NCBI GenBank assembly: GCA_964484065.1
Contig: CAZAEW010000005.1
Coordinates: 1-64,000 of the forward strand
Source of the DNA: JAEVLT01 sp964484065
GTDB taxonomy: Bacteria > Bacillota > Bacilli > Bacillales > Cytobacillaceae
Length of the DNA stretch: 64,000 nt
Direction of reading: 5' to 3'
Part shown: piece by piece, positions 51,189 through 57,558 of the stretch
How positions within the stretch are numbered: the stretch's first letter is position 1
How the letters are laid out: each line of letters starts with the position of its first letter
Made by a program: the position numbers and the translations under genes
Notes under the pieces: generated by a model
What the model was told of the DNA's origin: nothing
What the model saw: the letters and a program-made list of their open reading frames with translations, nothing else
Databases searched by the model: none

Positions 51189-51932
51189 ATGAGTGAAGCA
51201 GCACAAACGCTCGACGGCTGGTATTGCCTGCATGATTTCCGCACCGTTGATTGGACGACGTGGAAGATGCTATCAAGCGACGAACGCCAAGCAGCGATTC
51301 ACGAGTTTTTAAGTCTAGTTGAAAAATGGAACACCGTTCAGGATCGAAATGAAGGCAGCCATGCCATTTATACAATAGTGGGCCAAAAAGCGGATTTTAT
51401 GATGATGATTTTGCGTCCGACAATGGAAGAATTAAACGAAATTGAAACGGAATTCAACAAAACCAAGCTTGCTGAATTTACCATTCCGGCACATTCGTAT
51501 GTCTCTGTTGTCGAGCTCAGCAATTATCTGCCTGCAGATGAAGATCCTTATCAAAATCCGCAGATCATTGCCCGCCTTTATCCAAAGCTTCCAAAGGCCA
51601 ACCATGTCTGTTTCTACCCGATGGACAAGCGCCGCCAAGGAAATGACAACTGGTACATGCTGCCGATGGAAGACCGCAAGAAATTGATGTACAGTCATGG
51701 AATGATCGGCCGAAAATATGCAGGCAAGGTCAAACAAATCATTACGGGCTCTGTCGGATTTGATGATTATGAGTGGGGTGTCACGCTGTTTGCTGATGAT
51801 GTGCTCCAGTTCAAAAAACTCGTTTACGAAATGCGCTTTGATGAAGTTAGCGCCCGCTATGGCGAATTTGGGGAGTTCTTTGTCGGAAACATTTTGAAAG
51901 AAGAACGTGTCGCCAGCTTTTTAAATGTATAA
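51189..51932 (+). CDS. hemQ: Coproheme decarboxylase HemQ
   Basis: HemQ converts coproheme III to heme b, the last step of the Gram-positive coproporphyrin pathway. The 247-residue chlorite-dismutase-like protein has DGWYCLHDFRTVDW, SHAIYTIVGQKADFMMMILRPTMEEL, VVELSNYLPADED, the catalytic-tyrosine region CFYPMDKRRQGNDNWYMLPMEDRKKLMYSHG with the proximal histidine at GMIGRKYAGKVKQIITGSVGFDDYEWGVTLF, and a final EFGEFFVGNI. The ATG at 51189 follows AGGAGTG. It is divergent from pta. Confidence 0.95.
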   Translation: MSEAAQTLDGWYCLHDFRTVDWTTWKMLSSDERQAAIHEFLSLVEKWNTVQDRNEGSHAIYTIVGQKADFMMMILRPTMEELNEIETEFNKTKLAEFTIPAHSYVSVVELSNYLPADEDPYQNPQIIARLYPKLPKANHVCFYPMDKRRQGNDNWYMLPMEDRKKLMYSHGMIGRKYAGKVKQIITGSVGFDDYEWGVTLFADDVLQFKKLVYEMRFDEVSARYGEFGEFFVGNILKEERVASFLNV

Positions 51933-52278
51933 TAATGCGTTTAAGCTCTTAGCCCCTGCTAAGGGCTTTTTCTGTGGAAAAGGAGCGGAGCTGCGCAAAA
52001 TTCATTCTGTTATTAACCACTATTGCTCATACTTGTTTTCTTTTCATACATGGGTCGTTCAGACTCATGTATGTTTTTTTGAGCAAAAACGGAAAAGTCA
52101 TATTCCTCCTGAAAGCCGCATACTTTTTAAACAGCAATTCTTTCCAATACCATTCTGTTTTATTTCAAACATTTGAGGTTCTCTTTAAAGAGAGGTGAAT
52201 TGGAGGTCATTATTAACCGAGACTTTTGTCCGGTCTATAAGAGGCTGGCTGGGAATCATATATTTTTTAGGAGGGATC
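51933..52278 (+). other. Gene-free 346-nt gap between hemQ and gerQ
   Basis: Just after hemQ, AGCCC and GGGCT flank CTGCTAA and precede TTTTTCTG (about 51951-51973), a likely hemQ terminator. A second, stronger terminator lies at 52045-52080. The remaining sequence to the gerQ ribosome site shows no gene. A CATATATT element about 25 nt before gerQ resembles a sigma-E -10, but it is too close to the ribosome site to be convincing. Confidence 0.6.
52045..52080 (+). terminator. Second terminator after hemQ
   Basis: CATACATG (52045-52052) pairs with CATGTATG (52066-52073), with an inner GTC/GAC stem and a 5-nt loop, followed by seven T. Its distance from hemQ (112 nt) and the earlier terminator leave a short stretch, about 51975-52080, that could be a small RNA. 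Confidence 0.85.
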
Positions 52279-52743
52279 ATGATGAATCCATACTATAATA
52301 ATCCACAAGGGTATCAGGCTTATCCTGACCCAACGAGGCAGCAGGCTCCTTTTGGAGGGCAAGTAGGAGGTTTCCAGGGGCTGCCGCCCGGAGCAGGGCT
52401 GACCCCGCCGGCTGCAGGCGTGGGCGCACCGCAAATCGCGGGGCAGGTTCCCGGAATGCTGCCGCTCGAACAGTCATACATTGAAAATATTTTAAGGCTG
52501 AATAAAGGAAAGATTGTCACAGTCTTTACTACTTTTGAAAACAACACCCAATGGAATGCAAAAGCTTTTAAAGGGATTATTGAAGCAGCCGGACGGGATC
52601 ACGTCATTTTGAGTGATCCGCAAACAGGAAAACGCAACTTAATTCCAATGGTTCATGTAGACTATGTTACTTTTGATGAAGAAATCGAATATGAATTTCC
52701 ATTTTCTGCTGCACCGCAAATCAGTACCTATCCCACTCGTTAA
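52279..52743 (+). CDS. gerQ: Spore coat protein GerQ
   Basis: GerQ is an inner-coat protein needed for CwlJ localisation and calcium-dipicolinate germination; in B. subtilis its N-terminal lysines are cross-linked by the transglutaminase Tgl. The 154-residue product has a low-complexity N-terminus (about 1-68; N, P, Q, Y, G rich) and the conserved GerQ domain (about 69-148; LPLEQSYIENILRLNKGKIVTVFTTFENN, KAFKGIIEAAGRDHVILSDPQTGKR, HVDYVTFDEEIEYEFPF). The first lysine occurs only near residue 77. Either of two adjacent ATGs after TTAGGAGGG may start it. No cwlJ lies next to it. Confidence 0.93.
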   Translation: MMNPYYNNPQGYQAYPDPTRQQAPFGGQVGGFQGLPPGAGLTPPAAGVGAPQIAGQVPGMLPLEQSYIENILRLNKGKIVTVFTTFENNTQWNAKAFKGIIEAAGRDHVILSDPQTGKRNLIPMVHVDYVTFDEEIEYEFPFSAAPQISTYPTR

Positions 52744-53044
52744 AAAATCAGAGGATGACCCCAAAATGGGTCGTCCTTTTTTTGATTGTTGTAATAATTG
52801 TAATAAAACCTTCACAAGGAGGAAGAGAAATAAAAGTGAATATATGATTATGAAATATAATCTCGGGAAGGATGTGAACATCATGTAAACAAAAAACTTC
52901 GAAAGAATTCCCCGGTAAAAACAAATAGTAATCGAATCGCTCATATTTAAAAAGGGTCATTATCCAAGTGAAATGGTACGAACTCATCTACGAAGCTGTC
53001 AGCAGAATTGCAGACGTATTCTTTAATAAAATGGGGGATTTCAC
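52744..53044 (+). other. Gene-free gap after gerQ, with gerQ terminator
   Basis: AGGATGACCC (52752-52761) pairs with GGGTCGTCCT (52768-52777; one G-U) and is followed by seven T, a good gerQ terminator. Beyond it, a strong AAGGAGG at about 52816 is followed only by very short open frames (a 14-codon ATG frame at 52843), so no gene is called. The rest is the leader of the small gene at 53045. Confidence 0.7.
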
Positions 53045-53236
53045 ATGTTGGAGATAATTCGGGACCACGAAATGTTGAAGCGTTTTCCAATCCTCGATGA
53101 TGATTACATTGAAAAAATGGGGGAATTTTATACAAGCCAGACCGCTGAGGTCATTTTTCCAAGCCTCCGCAAAATTCCATTTGAAGAGTGGCTTTATCGG
53201 CAATACTTTTTAAGTTTCGGAAAAAGCAGTTTGTAA
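53045..53236 (+). CDS. Small protein, unknown function
   Basis: I do not recognise this gene. It encodes 63 residues with a GGGGG site seven nt before the ATG. The sequence is mixed charged and aromatic (MLEIIRDHEMLKRFPILDDD, then FPSLRKIPFEEWLYRQYFL), with no signal peptide or clear membrane helix and no cysteines. It stands alone between gerQ and a hairpin shared with ywdK. Codon use and ribosome site favour a real gene, but it could be spurious. Confidence 0.5.
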   Translation: MLEIIRDHEMLKRFPILDDDYIEKMGEFYTSQTAEVIFPSLRKIPFEEWLYRQYFLSFGKSSL

Positions 53237-53294
53237 TGGCTGGAATGAAATGAGGGACTAGTACTTTTTGAATACTTATTTTAAGATTGATTCC

Positions 53295-53330
53295 AACGAA
53301 AGAGCTTGGAATCGTTCCAAGCTCTTCGTT
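53295..53330. terminator. Hairpin between small gene and ywdK
   Basis: AACGAA-AGAGCTTGGAA pairs with TTCCAAGCTC-TTCGTT with one bulge and a 3-nt loop, at the 3' side of convergent genes. Tails are only moderately T-rich on either strand. Confidence 0.55.
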
Positions 53331-53336
53331 TGCTTC

Positions 53337-53708
53337 TTATAAATTTTTCACCGCTCCAATGATCATTAAGATCCATGCGGTTAAGAAAGCAACTCCCCCG
53401 AATGGTGTAATGATGCCAATGACGCTGATTTTGGTGACGCTTAAAACATAGAGGCTGCCGCTGAATAGAATAATCCCAATCAGCATTAACCACCCTGACC
53501 AAGAGAATAGCGAGCTTGCCGCCGCTTTTCCAAGCAGCATCGCAACGGCCAAAATGCCAAGTGCATGAAACATTTGATAGGTTACTCCTGTTTTCCAAAT
53601 GTCTAAATAATAAGGCTCAATTTTGTCTTTAAGCCCATGTGCTCCAAATGCTCCTAGTGCAACCGCTAAAAAAGCATTGATCGCCCCAATGATAATAAAT
53701 GTTTTCAT
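53337..53708 (-). CDS. ywdK: DUF423 family membrane protein (YwdK)
   Basis: This 123-residue protein of the DUF423 family has four transmembrane helices and the conserved N-terminus INAFLAVALGAFGAHGLKDKI and C-terminal TPFGGVAFLTAWILMIIGA. Its function is unknown. It is YwdK in B. subtilis. It follows ywdI with an 18-nt gap, so the two are probably co-transcribed. Confidence 0.92.
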   Translation of the reverse strand: MKTFIIIGAINAFLAVALGAFGAHGLKDKIEPYYLDIWKTGVTYQMFHALGILAVAMLLGKAAASSLFSWSGWLMLIGIILFSGSLYVLSVTKISVIGIITPFGGVAFLTAWILMIIGAVKNL

Positions 53709-53726
53709 TTCCCATTACCCCTTCCC

Positions 53727-54002
53727 TTAAAAATCAAATAACGAATCCCCGTTTGCTTCATCATCCATTTTCAGTCTTTTTGGCTGATTGATCGAAACGG
53801 GCTGTGACAATCCCTGCCGGCTGATCCCCTTTGCCGCTGACGCTTTCGGCACACTGTTCGTCTGTTTTTCATCGAGTAAAAGCTCGCATAATATTTTAAT
53901 AGAGTACACTTTTTCCCGCAAGTTTTCCTCATTGATACAAGATTTAGCCAACCTTAGTTCTTCTTCCATTTTTACTAATAATTGATCTACAGAAATATTC
54001 AT
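53727..54002 (-). CDS. ywdI: YwdI-like protein (DUF5327)
   Basis: This 91-residue protein resembles B. subtilis YwdI (DUF5327): MNISVDQLLVKMEEELRLAK, then EKVYSIKILCELLLDE, followed by a low-complexity polar tail ending in DDEANGDSLFDF. It is probably cytosolic with two helices; function unknown. The ATG at 54002 lies shortly after GCGGGG. Its position upstream of ywdK supports the assignment. Confidence 0.78.
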   Translation of the reverse strand: MNISVDQLLVKMEEELRLAKSCINEENLREKVYSIKILCELLLDEKQTNSVPKASAAKGISRQGLSQPVSINQPKRLKMDDEANGDSLFDF

Positions 54003-54138
54003 TTTCAGCACCCCGCAGTCATTCTATATTGTACATAAGTTTCTGCGATTCTTCGAATATTAATACTTCTATCTTTTATCATCATTGAAATCCGCAAAAC
54101 ATTCCCTTTCCGGGGACGAGCTACGCAGGAGAAGGCCT

Positions 54139-54154
54139 CGTTTCACGTGAAACA
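54139..54154. promoter_or_regulatory. parS-like ParB/Spo0J binding site
   Basis: CGTTTCACGTGAAACA matches the B. subtilis parS consensus TGTTNCACGTGAAACA at 15 of 16 positions, and the inner 14 bases (54140-54153) form a perfect palindrome. Spo0J loads here and spreads to recruit SMC to the origin region. B. subtilis has parS sites on the corresponding left arm at about 330-334 degrees. It lies in the gap between ywdI and the IS91-type element. Confidence 0.85.
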
Positions 54155-54213
54155 TGTCGAAATTCGCAGGAACAAAATCGCTAACGCGACTTAAACCACG
54201 ACCCAAGTGAAGT

Positions 54214-54468
54214 TTATTCACTTGGGTTTTTCCTCGCTCGTCTCATTGTGCCGTTACAAAAAGGGCATACTACTTCCACTTCTTCACCTTTCTTCAAATC
54301 AAAGTGAAATTCTTCAACAACGTATTCGGGAACCTCATCTTCTTTGCCACAATCCAGGCATTTAAAAATGATTATTTTTATTTCTTCATTTAGCCCAAAT
54401 GGGTCATCCTTATCTAGCGATTCTAAGAATGCCTTACTTAATTCATCCTGTTCCTTGTTTTTGCCCAA
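54214..54468 (-). CDS. Small zinc-ribbon protein of the IS91-type element
   Basis: This 84-residue acidic protein has two CxxC pairs (CLDCG near residue 37 and CPFCNG near 69), forming a likely zinc ribbon, with an EEIKIIIFKCLDCGKED strand region. It starts with TTG after AGGAGG and overlaps the transposase 3' end by 26 nt, so it is translationally coupled. Its role in transposition is unknown. Confidence 0.75.
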   Translation of the reverse strand: MGKNKEQDELSKAFLESLDKDDPFGLNEEIKIIIFKCLDCGKEDEVPEYVVEEFHFDLKKGEEVEVVCPFCNGTMRRARKNPSE

Positions 54469-55684
54469 GATTATTCCTCCTGATACTTTTTATGGATTCC
54501 ATATCGTCCATATAATGATACAAGAATCCATAATCTGCATGCCATATTTCAACCAAGTCCATCTCACGATGGCAATGAGGACAAATAAAAGGATCTTTAT
54601 CGAACGCTTCAATCATTCGTTGCCTATATGTTTTCTTCTTCTTTTTATGTTCAAGTAATAATGATAGTTGTTTGGTTCTCATGAATGAATGCAGACTTAG
54701 AACCTGATTAGCTTTTTTATATGACCTTCTACTGTATAAACCAAAACGACCAACCATTCGAAAATGCTTGGGTGATATGTGTTGTATTAAGTTAAATAGA
54801 AATCGATAAACAGGTTGTGTTTCGTCAACTCTCTTTCCTGTTTGATGATCTTCGTACCAAAAGTGAACAGTTTTCCCATCGTATTTTACTATCCGATACT
54901 CAGCAACAGCTGGTCTAGCTAAGTATCTTCCTATGTACTTGGCAGCACCTTTTGCATCTTTCATTTTTCGTTCTGCATTTACGTAGAAACCTTTTGTATA
55001 ACGTTGATACAGATTATCTATAAGTTTTTTAACCGAAAGATTTTCAGGAAACCATGACTTCAATAAATCTAATAAAACTTTTTGCCAAGATTTTCTTAGG
55101 TACTCATATGGAATGAATCCAGTTGGTACCCATTCATTTCGGTTGTCAATGGCACCTTCCGTTACTAACGCATGGATATGGGGATTAAACTTAAGGTCCC
55201 GCCCAAATGTATGAATAACAGTAATAACACCAACTTGTAAATCTCGCTTCTTACTTTTACGTTGATAATAAAATTGAAATACCTCAGCTACTTTCTTACT
55301 TAACTCGTTTAACTTTTTTCGATCTTGAAAGAACACATTTCTTAATTCCTTCGGAATTGTAAATACCATATGACGATGAGGTACATTAAAAATCATTTCC
55401 TGTTGTTTGTCGGACCAATCATCCGTATATTTCTTTCCACATTTATGGCAAAAACGACTCTTACAAGTGAAACAAACAAAAAGAGGATTGGGTCCTCCCT
55501 TGCATCCCAAACACTCGTAACGTGCATATCCTAAATCAGCAGTTCCACATTTAATGGCTTTTTCAACTGTTTCTTTTATATCTCCGCGGTATGATTCAGG
55601 AAAAACACCAGAATGCATTTTCCAAAAACCATCAAAATGATCTTTTAATATTCGCTTAATAACTCCGCTTTTCTCCTGTCCCAT
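54443..55684 (-). CDS. IS91 family HUH transposase
   Basis: This rolling-circle transposase of about 413 residues has an N-terminal zinc-binding domain (CLGCKGG, CFTCKSRFCHKCGKKYTDDW, about 57-90), the HUH motif in FNPHIHALVTEG, the C-terminal tyrosine motif in KYIGRYLARPAVAEYRI, and a late CPHCHREM zinc knuckle. The length is normal and no frameshift is seen, so it could be active. The ATG at 55684 follows GAGGTTG. Its A/T-rich codon use differs from the GC-richer neighbours, consistent with transfer. Confidence 0.92.
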   Translation of the reverse strand: MGQEKSGVIKRILKDHFDGFWKMHSGVFPESYRGDIKETVEKAIKCGTADLGYARYECLGCKGGPNPLFVCFTCKSRFCHKCGKKYTDDWSDKQQEMIFNVPHRHMVFTIPKELRNVFFQDRKKLNELSKKVAEVFQFYYQRKSKKRDLQVGVITVIHTFGRDLKFNPHIHALVTEGAIDNRNEWVPTGFIPYEYLRKSWQKVLLDLLKSWFPENLSVKKLIDNLYQRYTKGFYVNAERKMKDAKGAAKYIGRYLARPAVAEYRIVKYDGKTVHFWYEDHQTGKRVDETQPVYRFLFNLIQHISPKHFRMVGRFGLYSRRSYKKANQVLSLHSFMRTKQLSLLLEHKKKKKTYRQRMIEAFDKDPFICPHCHREMDLVEIWHADYGFLYHYMDDMESIKSIRRNNLGQKQGTG

Positions 55685-55768
55685 ACTAGCAACCTCACTG
55701 ATTTTATATGGGTATTTTAACCAATAGTTATCCACAGGTCTAGAAATTTATAATTTCCTAAACGACAA

Positions 55769-55803
55769 AAAAGGCCTGAATCCAACGAGGATCAAGGCCT
55801 TTT
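55769..55803 (-). terminator. moeB terminator
   Basis: AAAAGGCCT pairs with AGGCCTTTT and inner ATCC pairs with GGAT. It overlaps the moeB stop and on the minus strand ends in TTTTTTGTCG. Confidence 0.88.
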
Positions 55804-56824
55804 AACCTAATATTCTTTGATAAACCGATTTGGCATGGGTAAGATCTTTTGTACCGTGGATAAGGGCGCGGCCGTCTTTAAAAATCACGATACGCTCACC
55901 GTCATCCAAATCAACAGACAGCAGATAAGGGTTGCCTTTTACACGCATCCCTACGCTCCCCAGCTGAGAAGCAAGCTGTTCGAGAGAAATTTCGCCCGGG
56001 GCAGACGGTCTGATTTGCACCGTATCCCTTCCGCAAAGCACCGTTGTTTTCGTGACATTTTCACTGTCCAAGTACGGATAAGCCGGAGATTCTCCACACG
56101 ACAGGCAGCCGGTGAACTTCGCCTTGGACATTTTCATCGTTGTATATTGATTCTGCCATAAGTCAAAACTCACAAAGGTCGTTCGTACGGCCTCCCAATC
56201 CTCGGAAAGAATTTTTAAAGCTTCCGCGGTTTGGTGGGCAATCACCATTTGGACAGCCGGTGAAATAATCCCGCCGGTATCGCATGTCATCCCTTGGAGC
56301 GGCACGGTCCGCAGCAGGCAATTAAGGCATGGCGTTTTCCCCGGAATAATCGTGAAGCTCATTCCGAAACTGCCGACACAAGCCCCATATATCCAGGGAA
56401 TCTTGTATTTTTGAGAGATGTCATTGATGATCATTCGCGTCTCAAAATTATCGGTCGCATCAATGATCAGGTCGGCCCCCAGCGCCAGCTCCTCAAGCAA
56501 AAACGGAGTGGCATCGCCAATGACAGCCTCAACCTCCACATCAGAATTGATCGCGGACAGTCTTTTTTTAGCCGCAGCCGCTTTTGGCAGTTTTTCCAAA
56601 ACATCCTCTTCAGTGTAAAGCTGCTGGCGCTGCAGATTGCTCGCTTCAACATAATCACGGTCAACGATCGTCACTTTCCCGGTTCCGGCGCGAACAAGAA
56701 CTTCGGCATTTCCCGAACCAAGCGCCCCGGCTCCGATTAAAAGCACATGCTTTCTGTTGATTTTTCCCTGGCCCTCTGCTCCGATTCCCGAGAACAGGAT
56801 TTGACGTGAATAACGTTCATTCAT
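55802..56824 (-). CDS. moeB: Molybdopterin-synthase adenylyltransferase MoeB
   Basis: MoeB adenylates the C-terminal glycine of MoaD so that it can be thiocarboxylated. The 340-residue E1-like protein has MNERYSRQILFSGIGAEGQ, the nucleotide loop VLLIGAGALGSGNAEVLVRAG, VDRDYVEASNLQRQQLYTEED, and two zinc CxxC pairs (CLNCLL and CLSCGE). Residues about 270-340 are an extra C-terminal domain (TVQIRPSAPGEISLEQLASQLG...), seen in several Bacillus MoeB/ThiF proteins. It sits last in the moaE-moaD-moeB order; the MoaD stop lies 28 nt upstream of its start. Confidence 0.9.
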   Translation of the reverse strand: MNERYSRQILFSGIGAEGQGKINRKHVLLIGAGALGSGNAEVLVRAGTGKVTIVDRDYVEASNLQRQQLYTEEDVLEKLPKAAAAKKRLSAINSDVEVEAVIGDATPFLLEELALGADLIIDATDNFETRMIINDISQKYKIPWIYGACVGSFGMSFTIIPGKTPCLNCLLRTVPLQGMTCDTGGIISPAVQMVIAHQTAEALKILSEDWEAVRTTFVSFDLWQNQYTTMKMSKAKFTGCLSCGESPAYPYLDSENVTKTTVLCGRDTVQIRPSAPGEISLEQLASQLGSVGMRVKGNPYLLSVDLDDGERIVIFKDGRALIHGTKDLTHAKSVYQRILG

Positions 56825-56851
56825 GTTTTTGTATCCTCTCCGCATTCCTTT

Positions 56852-57085
56852 TCATCCACCGCTGACAGGCGGGATAAAGGCGATGGTATCTCCCGGCTGG
56901 ATCACTTCATCATCAGTGGCAAACTCTTCATTGACTGCTGTCATGACCGTATCCATTTTTGGCAGCTGGTACTTGGACGCGATTTCCGCCTTTAGCTCGG
57001 CAACCGTTTTGCCGGCAGCGTCAATCATGACCGATTCAGCGCCGGCAGCATCCCGCAAATGCGCAAAAAAGAGCACTTTATTCAT
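56852..57085 (-). CDS. moaD: Molybdopterin synthase sulfur carrier subunit MoaD
   Basis: MoaD carries the thiocarboxylate sulfur used to convert cPMP to molybdopterin. The 77-residue ubiquitin-like protein starts MNKVLFFAHLRDAAG, contains TVAELKAEIASKYQ and ends in the required di-glycine (PPVSGG). Its ATG overlaps the moaE stop by 8 nt (ATGAATAA), so MoaD and MoaE are made together. Confidence 0.95.
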   Translation of the reverse strand: MNKVLFFAHLRDAAGAESVMIDAAGKTVAELKAEIASKYQLPKMDTVMTAVNEEFATDDEVIQPGDTIAFIPPVSGG

Positions 57086-57542
57086 GTAAATCCTCCTCAG
57101 CAGGCCTTCCGCTTGGATAGCTAACTTTTTCAAGCTGGTCGCCAATCCATTCTTCTCCATTTTCCCAATGTTCCTTTTTCCAAATTGGCACAATCTGCTT
57201 GATACGTTCAATCGCATAGCGGTTGGCTTCATAGGAATCTGCACGATGCGGAGTCGAAACCGCAATGACAACAGCCACATCGGTTATTTCCAATCTGCCG
57301 GTGCGGTGGGTAATGGCCGCCTTGGCACCCGGCCACCGTTCTTCAATTTCACGCCCGATTTGTTCCAGCTTTTTTACCGCCATTGCTTCATAGGCTTCGT
57401 AGATTAAAAATAACGTCTTCTTGCCGTTTGTCAATTCCCGGACGGTTCCGATAAAAGTAGTAATCGCTCCAGCCTCACGCTGAATCACCTTATCAATTAC
57501 GGCCTGAATATTAATCGGCTCTTTTGAAATTTCATAGTCCAT
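57078..57542 (-). CDS. moaE: Molybdopterin synthase catalytic subunit MoaE
   Basis: MoaE, with MoaD, inserts two sulfurs into cyclic pyranopterin monophosphate to form molybdopterin. The 154-residue protein shows GAITTFIGTVREL, YEAYEAMAVKKLEQI, THRTGRLEITDVAVVIAVSTPHRADSYEANRYAIERIK and the active-site VPIWKKEHWENGEEW (lysines contacting the substrate). AGGGGGAAG-type site precedes the ATG. It overlaps moaD downstream. Confidence 0.95.
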   Translation of the reverse strand: MDYEISKEPINIQAVIDKVIQREAGAITTFIGTVRELTNGKKTLFLIYEAYEAMAVKKLEQIGREIEERWPGAKAAITHRTGRLEITDVAVVIAVSTPHRADSYEANRYAIERIKQIVPIWKKEHWENGEEWIGDQLEKVSYPSGRPAEEDLHE

Positions 57543-57558
57543 ACGCTTCCCCCATCAC

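Larger units (their letters stand above)
54165..55765 (-). mobile_element. IS91-type insertion element
   Basis: The element carries an HUH transposase gene and an overlapping small zinc-ribbon gene, inserted between ywdI and the moeB terminator. IS91-type elements move by rolling circle and make no target duplications or terminal inverted repeats, so the ends are approximate. The palindrome ACCCAAGTGA/TCACTTGGGT (about 54200-54226) is a candidate subterminal structure on the transposase 3' side, and GAAC at about 54170 could mark a target. Confidence 0.7.

Noticed and set aside
52816..52888. Short peptide gene after a strong AAGGAGG
   Set aside because: Frames at proper spacing stop after three codons; the only ATG frame is 14 codons and 21 nt away.
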